Below are positions 34,962 through 42,426 of a stretch of DNA of 64,000 nt, piece after piece. The stretch covers positions 1-64,000 of the forward strand of contig JACNFQ010000089.1 of assembly GCA_014384545.1 (NCBI GenBank), written 5' to 3'. The stretch's first letter is position 1. Each line of letters starts with the position of its first letter. The notes beneath the pieces are model-generated. The model saw only the letters and a list, made by a program, of their open reading frames with translations, was not told where the DNA came from and did no database searches. The stretch is from a bacterium. GTDB taxonomy: Bacteria; UBP7; UBA6624. A program made the position numbers and the translations under genes.

Positions 34962-37856
34962 CTAGAGAATCGTCGCGCGGGCTAAGACGGCCCCCATATG
35001 TGCCTCGCTCTCAATAACTCCCGGGAGTTTGATTCTTTGACCAGGTCCCGTAAGAACGATGAGACACGCTCCTTGCCCCATTGCTGAAGGAACCTGCCCC
35101 ATCACTTCGCTACATTCCTTGGAACCTAGCGCTCTCAAGTCCACGATGGCATTTGAAAACCGATGGGTTACTGATTCTCCTAATGTCTTCCTTTGGGCTT
35201 TCCTCAGTTTTGCCAAGTACGATCTTACACCTGTCTCCTCTATCTCAATCCCCGACAACCCCTTGAGGTGAAGAGAGAGCCTTGTCATGGCTACTTGTAG
35301 TTTTCTGTGGTCAACCAATTTCCCCAAGTGCCTAAACCACCCCCTCAAGAAATCATCCACTTCTAGGGACTCCTCTCCTTCTACAATCCGCTTGATTCTC
35401 CTTTGATCAGAGACCAACCAAACCCACGGGAATAGAAACTCCCTGCCCTCTTTTCCTTTGACCGCCAAACCATCATCCGTTACGGCATAATCTGATGTTT
35501 CAAGTGTCGTTAGGAGTGTCTCAAGAACAGAAACAGCTGTCTCGCCAGAACCCGTCGGGAGAATCAGTGTGGGGGCGTCCCAAGAGATAGGTCTTTGAAT
35601 CAACCATTGGGTAAAGACCTCTGTATCCATCCTTGTTGCATCTTCGCGAGAGTAGTATTTCTCGTCCAAGATACGCTGGAAAGTCTTCCAAGTAAACTCT
35701 TTCTTCATCTGCCAAGAAAGTCCTCCCAAAGCACCCCCCATTCCTCCTTCTCCTAAGAGTAATTCAAGCTCTTGAAGATCTTGGGTTACATCTTGGTTGA
35801 TTGCAATTTCTGGTTGGAAAGAGCCAAAGGCTTTGCGGAACCCCGAGTAGATTTCGGCCTCAATAAGTCCTTCTTCTCCTTGGGCAAGAATCTCCATCAA
35901 GTCGCAGGGGTCAGCCTCCTCCCACCCCGTGGAGAGGTTCAAGTCAGCGGTCTCAATGGGGCTCCACGAAAGAACCCTTTCAACGACCATTCCCCCCTTT
36001 TTCTTCGTAGCCACGCAGGCGGCGACTGATTTCCCCGTCTCGTTGAAACAACCAATCACATCTCCTTCGTTGACCTCCATCCCCGGGGGCAGTTTGAGCT
36101 TGTCACCTTCGGCAAGAGATGAGGGGGCGGTCCAAAACCATGCCCTCCTCGGTGTCCCCATCACGGGCGCAGAATAGACCGAAAGGCGTCGTCCCAGAGA
36201 GGTCCGTCCCTCGTGGAATCGCCAGCGACCCTCTCGCGCTTCAAAAGCGAATGTACTGACAAGGGCACTTGCCAGAGCTCTTCGACTTACCCGGCGAATG
36301 AAAAGGAATCTATGGAGGAGGTCCTCAAACCCCAACCCTTCTGGATAGGCACCCAAGATCTGTCCCGCCAAGTCTGTTATCTCTTCTGCAGGAGATTCTT
36401 GGAGGCGTTGGAGTTGTTCAATCTCGGCATCCTCAAGTTGGGGAACACGAATGGGGGTCAGCACTTCCAACCTAAATCGAGATACACTACGGTACTCCAG
36501 CGTCAGAACGGAACCCAATGCCGCAGACGCATTTATCCACGCAGCCAATCCATAGAGGACGGAATGGGCAAAATCTGCCAAGACAACGAGGCTCTCCCCT
36601 CCGGGTAACTCCACTTCAAATTCCGCCCAGTTTCCTGGAGGAACCAAAACCGCATTGAGGGCGGTTGCTAACGGGGGGGGAAGAGGGGTGACTTCATCGT
36701 TTAGGAAATCATTTAGAGTGATGATGAGAAGGGGCTCCACCCCAGGAAATCCATCTTCAGCAAAATCTCCGTCTAGCCAATAGAGAACTTCACTTTGGAG
36801 GTTGAGTAATAGATCCATCGTTAGACCTGCGTCTCCTACCAATAAGCCCTCATCCATCCCACGCTTCTTGCCACCACCCACAATTCCCTTGTCCGTAGGA
36901 AGACCAGATGCCTTTCGCCAATAGGGGTTGTCTTCAGAAAAGCGAACTCTTACCAGCTCTCCCGCTCCTTCCTTGACCGACAGAACATCATCCACATCCC
37001 CAAGGTACGAGGGGCTGGCTTGGTTTCTACTGGGACCAAGAAGGTAAGAAAGGAGATTCTCTCTAGATACACTCTTTGTCGGTTCTTGTGCTTCAAAGAA
37101 CTGATCAATCTTCTCGCCTACTTCTTTTCGAAGGCGCTTCTCCCTCTTGCTGATTACAGTAGGTTCCTCTTTCTTTTTTGTCGTCTTCTTTCCCCACCTT
37201 CCACCCTCCATAGCAAATCGCTTATCAAGTTCGGGCTGGAAGAACGCTTGGAGATCCGTTCGGAGATGAGCCTTTTTCTCTGCTCTCTCAATAATATCTT
37301 TCTTCTTGATCGCACCCGCTTCTTGGACAATCTCCAAAGCGGGAGAGTTGACCAGTCTCCACCCCACTCGTCCCCACAACCTACCTCGACCCTGGACTTT
37401 CTTCGCGGGGATTTCGGTTTCTGTAGCAACGCGAAAACGCTTGTCTGCCAATAACCAGAGTTTCGTTTCTCTTACTTTTTTCCCCATACTCTTAGCCACA
37501 ATTGACCGAATCTTGGACTCAATCAAGAATCCTTGTTTCTCCTCCAAAACCCTCAAGGCTAGCTGGTGCGTGGGGAGATTCTCGGGTAAAAGTTGCCATC
37601 CACCTTTCACTTTTTCCGCAAAGTTACATTTCTCTAAGAATGGGACGGCTCTCTCTCCCACAAATTGAGCCGGTGAAACACCCGTTCGTTTAGCCAAAGG
37701 GGCAAGAACATCTTCAAGGTCCTTTTCTGGAACGGGGCTAAGAATAACCGCCCCCTCCCTATCCTGAAAATGGGCATCTGGGTCGGGCTGAGTCTGCTCT
37801 GCCAATCGACCAATAATCAACTCACTCATTGAGAGTGCTGCATCTTGTTTAGCCAT
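34962..37856 (-). CDS. Large unknown protein with winged-helix-like repeats
   Basis: A 964-residue cytoplasmic protein I do not recognise. The start at 37856 is chosen because AAGGAGG lies seven bases upstream. The first 240 residues look like successive winged-helix modules, each ending in an aromatic 'W-x-L/F' strand (GGWQLLP, KRFRVA, MEGGRWG); a further one is near 575 (FAFEAREGRWRFHEG). A Lys/Glu-rich linker follows (about 225-255). The centre is acidic and hydrophobic without membrane spans. HARE-HTH or RNA-polymerase-delta-like domains are a possible match, but this is inference. It overlaps the glycerate kinase gene by eight bases. Confidence 0.7.
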   Translation of the reverse strand: MAKQDAALSMSELIIGRLAEQTQPDPDAHFQDREGAVILSPVPEKDLEDVLAPLAKRTGVSPAQFVGERAVPFLEKCNFAEKVKGGWQLLPENLPTHQLALRVLEEKQGFLIESKIRSIVAKSMGKKVRETKLWLLADKRFRVATETEIPAKKVQGRGRLWGRVGWRLVNSPALEIVQEAGAIKKKDIIERAEKKAHLRTDLQAFFQPELDKRFAMEGGRWGKKTTKKKEEPTVISKREKRLRKEVGEKIDQFFEAQEPTKSVSRENLLSYLLGPSRNQASPSYLGDVDDVLSVKEGAGELVRVRFSEDNPYWRKASGLPTDKGIVGGGKKRGMDEGLLVGDAGLTMDLLLNLQSEVLYWLDGDFAEDGFPGVEPLLIITLNDFLNDEVTPLPPPLATALNAVLVPPGNWAEFEVELPGGESLVVLADFAHSVLYGLAAWINASAALGSVLTLEYRSVSRFRLEVLTPIRVPQLEDAEIEQLQRLQESPAEEITDLAGQILGAYPEGLGFEDLLHRFLFIRRVSRRALASALVSTFAFEAREGRWRFHEGRTSLGRRLSVYSAPVMGTPRRAWFWTAPSSLAEGDKLKLPPGMEVNEGDVIGCFNETGKSVAACVATKKKGGMVVERVLSWSPIETADLNLSTGWEEADPCDLMEILAQGEEGLIEAEIYSGFRKAFGSFQPEIAINQDVTQDLQELELLLGEGGMGGALGGLSWQMKKEFTWKTFQRILDEKYYSREDATRMDTEVFTQWLIQRPISWDAPTLILPTGSGETAVSVLETLLTTLETSDYAVTDDGLAVKGKEGREFLFPWVWLVSDQRRIKRIVEGEESLEVDDFLRGWFRHLGKLVDHRKLQVAMTRLSLHLKGLSGIEIEETGVRSYLAKLRKAQRKTLGESVTHRFSNAIVDLRALGSKECSEVMGQVPSAMGQGACLIVLTGPGQRIKLPGVIESEAHMGAVLARATIL

Positions 37857-38967
37857 TCCAACCTCCTTGGAGGGCTTTTCTTGTAGCCCGTTGAACTCTC
37901 TGACTTGCCTCAAGGGATGTGGTGGGAATATCCGTTCCCGCCGCGATGATCTTCATCCCTTTGAGCGCCTTGACCTTTGGGGGAAGCCCCGAAACATAGA
38001 GAACTCTTACCCCGTGTTGAATCGCCCGCTCTGCCAACCACCATGGTCCCTTACCCATCAAGCTCTGTTTGTCAACGATCCCTTCTCCTGTCACAAGCCA
38101 ATCTGTGTCCTCCCATTCATTGTCCAGCCCTATCTCTCGGGCGACAAATGGCGCCCCTTTCCATATCTTTCCGCCCAATACCCCCAATCCGAGGGGGAGT
38201 CCTCCAGCGGCCCCCATTCCCTCGATATCAGAGTGTGGGATCTCTTCTTGCAGGGGCAATAATGCTCTTGCAAGGTTGCCCATTCCGGCTTCCAGCCGGC
38301 GGACAGCGGACGGGTTAGCACCTTTTTGGGGTCCGTAAACCGTCGCTGCTCCCTTTTCCCCAAGTAAGGGGTTGGCAACATCGGCGATTATATCAAATTG
38401 AATGCCCCTTAGGGGATTTCCCCGAATGGGTGGAATCACCCGCCCTACTCTTTCCATCATTCCCCCTGATGGCTTGAGGGGTTTTCCATGGGAAGAGAGG
38501 AACTGATAACCAAGTGCGTGGAGCATCCCCATTCCCCCGTCCACCGTCGCTGTTCCACCAATACAGAGCCAAATACGCTTTACCCCAGCTTCACCAATCG
38601 CTTCCAACAGTTTGCCCACTCCCCCAGAATGGAGCTTGAGGGGGTTTCTTTCCTTGATAGGTACATGGGTCAACCCCACCACAGTCGCAGTCTCGGCAAT
38701 CCCGAGAGTTCCCTTTTCCGCTTGGCACCACCTTGCAGATACGGGATGACCCAAGGGGGTTTCGCAGAGAGCCTGCCTCCAAACCGCCTCCTTTGACTGG
38801 GCAAGGGCATCCATCGTTCCCTCTCCACCATCACCGAACAAGAGGACTTTACCTTTGAAATGGGGGCAAACTGACTGAATCCCTTTCCAAGCTGCTTCTC
38901 CTGCCTCCTTGGAGGTAAGCGTACCCTTGAAACTATCAAGAGCAACAAGGAACTTGGGAACAGTCAG
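37849..38967 (-). CDS. Glycerate kinase, probable CTG start
   Basis: A 372-residue kinase of the GlxK/GarK family, converting glycerate to phosphoglycerate. The N-terminus carries the family motif LVALDSFKGTLTSKEAG, then LLFGDGGEGTMDAL, LCIGGTATVDGGMGML, IADVANPLLGEKGAATVYGP and TGEGIVDKQSLMGKGP. The DSFKGT motif precedes the first ATG/GTG/TTG codon. Between the in-frame TAA upstream and this motif the only start-like codon is CTG at 38967-38965, four bases after the previous gene's stop. CTG initiation is therefore likely. Annotations from 38841 would lack the first 42 residues. Confidence 0.88.
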   Translation of the reverse strand: MTVPKFLVALDSFKGTLTSKEAGEAAWKGIQSVCPHFKGKVLLFGDGGEGTMDALAQSKEAVWRQALCETPLGHPVSARWCQAEKGTLGIAETATVVGLTHVPIKERNPLKLHSGGVGKLLEAIGEAGVKRIWLCIGGTATVDGGMGMLHALGYQFLSSHGKPLKPSGGMMERVGRVIPPIRGNPLRGIQFDIIADVANPLLGEKGAATVYGPQKGANPSAVRRLEAGMGNLARALLPLQEEIPHSDIEGMGAAGGLPLGLGVLGGKIWKGAPFVAREIGLDNEWEDTDWLVTGEGIVDKQSLMGKGPWWLAERAIQHGVRVLYVSGLPPKVKALKGMKIIAAGTDIPTTSLEASQRVQRATRKALQGGWNG

Positions 38968-38971
38968 AAGT

Positions 38972-39880
38972 CTAGAAAATCCGGATTATTTCGCCCGTTC
39001 GGGCATCAACGGGGAGGTGTATTCTTCCTCCGGGCTCTACAACGACATTCACATCCCATGCAGGGACAAGCTCTCTATCTTCTCCCCGCTTCCACGCCTC
39101 TTCAAGGGCGGACCAAGTGTAAACAAGACGAATACCCGTTACCTTGACCGTGGCATAGGGTTTCTCACCCAAGAGCTGTGTGTAAACGAACGAAACGACT
39201 TCTTGGGCTGCCGTGACTGCGGGAATCACTTGGGCGGGCTCTCCAAGGATGGAGGGCTCTGCTCCCCAGGACCAGTACATCTCAAAGACGCGGGGGCCCA
39301 CGACCGTGATTTGGATGTGGTCGGGGTGGAGTTGAACTCCATCGTGGCGTCGTCCATATTCAAAGAAATAGCCCAAAGGTAGCCCCAGTGCGTCCCGGCT
39401 AGATTGCACATCTCCACCCTTGATTTCACCAGAGCGAATCATCGTGGCATCTGGGGGAAGACCCCCCTCAATCCCCCCAAGAAAAAGATCTCTTATCTCT
39501 TCGGCTTCCTTTCGAGTTACAGGTCTAATCACAGCACTTGAGTGGTAGGGATAACGATAGGCAAATCCCCCATGTGGATAGATCTCAACTTCTTGTTCGT
39601 AGGGGTTTCTGTATCGTTGCGAGCCCTGATCAATAACCCTGCTAAAGCCCATATAGGGTACGCGTTCTCTGGTAGATCCTAAGAGAGACTCCAATAGGTT
39701 CTCTTCTTCCACTGTGGAATAGTTGATGCTGAGGTTAGAGAGTGTGGGACGGTCAACAGGTACATGGACCCCAGGAATGACATTCAGCATAATGAAAATG
39801 TCATCCGTAGAGAGTTCGTTGGTGGCTGACCCCATCGATGCCCCCAGAAAGGCAAACAGTGTTAAGACGTTTCTCTTCAT
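38972..39880 (-). CDS. Exported protein with PepSY/YycI-like C-terminal repeat
   Basis: A 302-residue protein with a signal peptide (LTLFAFLGASMGSA). The C-terminal part, VTGIRLVYTWSALEEAW then ELVPAWDVNVVVEPGGRIHLPVDARTGEI, has the 'LvY ... lvPaW ... vdA-TGEii' pattern of PepSY-like and YycH/YycI-like extracytoplasmic domains. The rest is not recognised. It leads a three-gene minus-strand set with glycerate kinase and the 964-residue protein, but no shared function is evident. Confidence 0.6.
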   Translation of the reverse strand: MKRNVLTLFAFLGASMGSATNELSTDDIFIMLNVIPGVHVPVDRPTLSNLSINYSTVEEENLLESLLGSTRERVPYMGFSRVIDQGSQRYRNPYEQEVEIYPHGGFAYRYPYHSSAVIRPVTRKEAEEIRDLFLGGIEGGLPPDATMIRSGEIKGGDVQSSRDALGLPLGYFFEYGRRHDGVQLHPDHIQITVVGPRVFEMYWSWGAEPSILGEPAQVIPAVTAAQEVVSFVYTQLLGEKPYATVKVTGIRLVYTWSALEEAWKRGEDRELVPAWDVNVVVEPGGRIHLPVDARTGEIIRIF

Positions 39881-40083
39881 CTAGGGGAGTTTACCTTATT
39901 CAGCCCCACCATAGCGATAAAGGGAAAGGGAACAATCTGGCGTCCTCCTCCAATCCGTTATTAGGCGGGGGGCTGTGGCTCTCCGTTAGCCCGAGGGTTG
40001 TGGATCTCCGAGCCACCATTTCGGGTGCTCCGGCGCAGAGCCAGACGCAAGCGTCCTTCTCTGGCCCCCGTCCCTCATGTCCA

Positions 40084-40204
40084 CGCCCCCGTTGCCCTCC
40101 CTTCGGGGTGAGAGGATTGCGTGCTTCGCACAGGACTCCACCCCTGCGGTCGGTCCCGTGGACGCTACGCGCCCCCGCTGCCCTCCCTTCGGGGTGAGAG
40201 GATT
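40084..40204. repeat. Direct repeat carrying a tRNA-Pro 3' fragment
   Basis: A 35-base sequence (CGCCCCCG-Y-TGCCCTCCCTTCGGGG... to GAGAGGATT) occurs at 40084-40118 and again at 40170-40204, 86 bases apart, with one mismatch. The second copy overlaps the 3' end of the intact minus-strand tRNA-Pro. The first is a detached duplicate of its acceptor strand and part of the T arm plus downstream sequence. The interval 39881-40083 otherwise shows G/C-rich, hairpin-prone sequence (for example the palindrome GACGCAAGCGTC) and no credible gene. Confidence 0.7.
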
Positions 40205-40263
40205 CGAACCTCCGACCTCCGCATCCCGAATGCGGCGCTCTGACCAGGCTGAGCCACACCCCG
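40189..40263 (-). tRNA. tRNA-Pro (anticodon CGG)
   Basis: A 75-base cloverleaf on the minus strand. The acceptor stem pairs CGGGGTG with CACCCCG (40257-40263 and 40190-40196), with discriminator A. The D arm lies in GGCTCAGCCTGGTCAGAGC. The anticodon stem CCGCA/TGCGG encloses the loop TTCGGGA with anticodon CGG. The T arm is GGAGG-TTCGAAT-CCTCT. The 3' CCA is not encoded. It decodes CCG proline codons. Incomplete copies of its two ends flank it. Confidence 0.93.
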
Positions 40264-40472
40264 TGGCAAGGGGTGATTCTAAAAGTAGCCGCATTCGGGG
40301 TGGAACATCCCGGACCACGGCGTAGCCGGGGTTAGCCACGCACTGCGAAGCAGGGTGTGGCAATCAGGCGCTCTGACCAGGCTCTGCCACACCCCGTGAC
40401 AAGGGGTGATTCTAAAAGTAGCCGCATTCGGGGTGGAACATCCCGGACCACGGCGTAGCCGGGGTTAGCCAC
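40234..40472. repeat. Tandem repeat containing the tRNA-Pro 5' half
   Basis: A 106-base unit occurs at 40234-40339 and 40367-40472, offset 133 bases, differing at only three or so positions (GAGCCAC versus CTGCCAC and GTGGCAAG versus GTGACAAG). Each unit contains the minus-strand 5' acceptor strand and D arm of tRNA-Pro plus about 75 bases of its upstream region. The outer copy lacks the anticodon and 3' half, so it is a decayed tRNA duplicate. The upstream part may hold a duplicated tRNA promoter. 40473-40578 shows nothing else definite. Confidence 0.8.
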
Positions 40473-40578
40473 TGTGGATACTCGGGCGACACAATGAGCT
40501 CAATCTCTTACCGCTTGGACCTTTATCTCCCAAAGAGGTTCTCTTCGTGGCACACGGATAGGGCATAGGATGGGCTTG

Positions 40579-40791
40579 ATGAAAGTAAAACACTTTATGG
40601 AATCTGGAATCGGTTATCGTGTTCCACCTCTTGATATCTCTATTAATGAGTGGCTAGAAGAGATGGGCTCATCCATTCAAATCGTTGAGGTTAAGTACTC
40701 AACCTCTACCACCACGGCCTCCCAAGAAGACTTCGTTGCCAGTGAAACGGTCGTTGTGGCGGGAGCACTTGTCCTCTACAAAGAAACCTAG
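40579..40791 (+). CDS. Cse60-like small protein
   Basis: A 70-residue protein resembling the Cse60/DUF2758 family of small proteins first seen in spore-formers: MKVKHFME at the start, INEWLEEM, then IQIVEVKYSTSTTT and a closing strand VVVAGALVLYKE. The family function is unknown. ATG 40579 is preferred over ATG 40570 because AGGA lies eight bases upstream. It overlaps the N-terminal part of rsmA. First gene after the tRNA repeat region. Confidence 0.6.
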   Translation: MKVKHFMESGIGYRVPPLDISINEWLEEMGSSIQIVEVKYSTSTTTASQEDFVASETVVVAGALVLYKET

Positions 40792-41617
40792 TCCCCGCTT
40801 TGTTCAAGAGGGTCCTTCTTTTTGGGAGGGTTTACACCAAGAAGCAAAAGGTTACTTTTCTTCTTTTGGTCGCTCACAATCATTAGGTCAGAACTTCCTC
40901 GTTGACCCCTTTGCCCTCCACGCCATCTCTCTATTGATTGAGGCTCGTCCCTCTCCTTGGACTGTAGAGGTAGGGGCTGGACTGGGGTTTTTAACACGCG
41001 GTCTCTCCCACAGACCTCACCTCACCCTCTTTGAGCTGGATCTCTCTCTATTGTCACGCCTGTCGTCCCACTTTCCAAACGCTTCCCTTTTGGGTGACTT
41101 TAGGGATTGGGACGCATCAAGTGCCCCCCCAAACGGACTCCTCGTGGGAAATATTCCCTACTCTCTTTCGGGTTCCGTTCTCTCTCTGTTGGCTCGGTAC
41201 CCATCACGCTTTATCGGTAGCATTCTTACGCTTCAGCGAGAGGTCGCCCAGCGCGTGGCGGCACCGATACATACGAAGCGCCGAGGTCTTTTATCTGGTC
41301 CTCTCCAAGCGATCTACAACGTGGAAGTCGCCCGACGACTGCCCCCTGGTGTGTTTGCACCACCTCCTCGTGTTCACTCCGCTGTTTTGGTTCTAGATAG
41401 GAACGAAATCTTTCCAGATGACAAATGGGCCCATAATCACCTTGCTCTGATGAAACTCGCTTTCTCACAGCGGCGGAAAAAGGTGGCAAACCTCTTGTCT
41501 CATGTGCTTCCGGAAAAGTGCCTCAACGAGATTCCTGATGGAGCGCGTGCCGAAGATCTTCCCACATCCCTGTCCCTCCACCTCTCCTCTTTTTTTCAGC
41601 CCAAGAAAACGTCTTAG
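40754..41617 (+). CDS. rsmA: 16S rRNA dimethyladenosine transferase
   Basis: About 287 residues of RsmA/KsgA, which dimethylates the two adenosines of the 3'-terminal 16S rRNA hairpin. Motifs are SLGQNFLVDP, VEVGAGLGFLTRGL (SAM), ELDLSLL (acidic ligand) and NIPYSLSGSVL (N-I-P-Y catalytic motif), then LQREVAQRVAA and GVFAPPPRVHSAVLVL. The start is uncertain: TTG 40754 is used; TTG 40769 or GTG 40742 are alternatives, all overlapping the Cse60-like gene. The stop overlaps the convergent FlxA-like gene by four bases. Confidence 0.88.
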   Translation: MWREHLSSTKKPSPRFVQEGPSFWEGLHQEAKGYFSSFGRSQSLGQNFLVDPFALHAISLLIEARPSPWTVEVGAGLGFLTRGLSHRPHLTLFELDLSLLSRLSSHFPNASLLGDFRDWDASSAPPNGLLVGNIPYSLSGSVLSLLARYPSRFIGSILTLQREVAQRVAAPIHTKRRGLLSGPLQAIYNVEVARRLPPGVFAPPPRVHSAVLVLDRNEIFPDDKWAHNHLALMKLAFSQRRKKVANLLSHVLPEKCLNEIPDGARAEDLPTSLSLHLSSFFQPKKTS

Positions 41618-42426
41618 TCGTTTAGCCCTAAAGCATCCTCTGAAAGGTCTCGCAAAGTCGCCAAATCAAAAACGGGGCCTCTGGTCCAAATGTTGACACC
41701 AGCCAAGAGGTCTTGGTTGCTCCACCCCAAACCCGTGGTCCAGTTCCTGTTGACGAGGAAATAGATATCCTTGTCGCGAAGTCTTGACTTTTCTAAGATG
41801 CCCATTAGAACCTTTTGGAAGGGCCTCGTTCCTCCAACGGCTGCTCCTACCATGCCCTGGAGAATCTTCTTCTTCATAATCTGATCTCTGAGAAAGGTCT
41901 CCCAAGGTTGATTCCCCCTGTCTTTACTCGCAATCAGGTGGACTTGGATGGGAGAACTTTCCTCTGAAGCTTTCTCCAGCGCTTTCGCCAAGACCGGGTT
42001 CTCCTTATCCGTTGTCAGATGAGTGATAACGACCTCTTTTCCCTGTGCCAATAGAGCATTTACCAGCCCGCGTTGGGCGGCTAGCCCCATATCCATGGAG
42101 AAGAGCCCTATCTTTCCCTCGGGCCATCCCTCTGTCGGAAGACCATTCCCATACGGTCCCCTTAGCCCTAAAGCCTGTCCCTCAGAAAGAAGGAATAGGC
42201 GATGTGTAACGCTATCCACGTCTTGGAGAGAAACCCCAAAACAGTCTTTGCTAACCTCCGAAACGACCCCTGTCGTTTCCCCCCGCCCAAAAACTGATAT
42301 CTTGAAACCTTGTCCGGGAGTGATTGGTGAAAACCCCTCTCTTGAAAAGAAGAGGGTCAGCACACCTCCCCCTTCCTCTTGTATCGACTCAATCGAATGG
42401 ATGTGAGGAATAAGGGGATCTGTCAT
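41614..42426 (-). CDS. AsrB/FlxA-like flavoprotein without [2Fe-2S] cysteines
   Basis: A 270-residue homologue of the FAD/NAD(P)-binding subunit of sulfhydrogenase, sulfite reductase (AsrB) or FlxA. The beta-barrel and the LGLRGPYGNGLPTEGW segment (86-100) are well kept. The C-terminal element that normally reads KCGIGKCGHCQ...VC-DGPVF aligns without gaps to TTGLGWSNQD...IW-RGPVF (230-253): the four cluster cysteines are Thr231, Ser236, Asp239 and Trp247. The nucleotide motif AGGIGLAP is SMDMGLAA (110-117) and CGPP is VGGT. Only one cysteine remains (Cys62). Last gene of the four-gene module, with ATGA overlap. Confidence 0.85.
   Translation of the reverse strand: MTDPLIPHIHSIESIQEEGGGVLTLFFSREGFSPITPGQGFKISVFGRGETTGVVSEVSKDCFGVSLQDVDSVTHRLFLLSEGQALGLRGPYGNGLPTEGWPEGKIGLFSMDMGLAAQRGLVNALLAQGKEVVITHLTTDKENPVLAKALEKASEESSPIQVHLIASKDRGNQPWETFLRDQIMKKKILQGMVGAAVGGTRPFQKVLMGILEKSRLRDKDIYFLVNRNWTTGLGWSNQDLLAGVNIWTRGPVFDLATLRDLSEDALGLND

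Noticed and set aside
36527-36540. TTATCCAC match to a DnaA box
   Set aside because: It is inside the coding sequence of the 964-residue protein, isolated and far from the composition switch.
40084-40472. CRISPR-like array
   Set aside because: There are only two different two-copy repeats with unequal spacing, and both consist of tRNA-Pro pieces; no cas genes are present.
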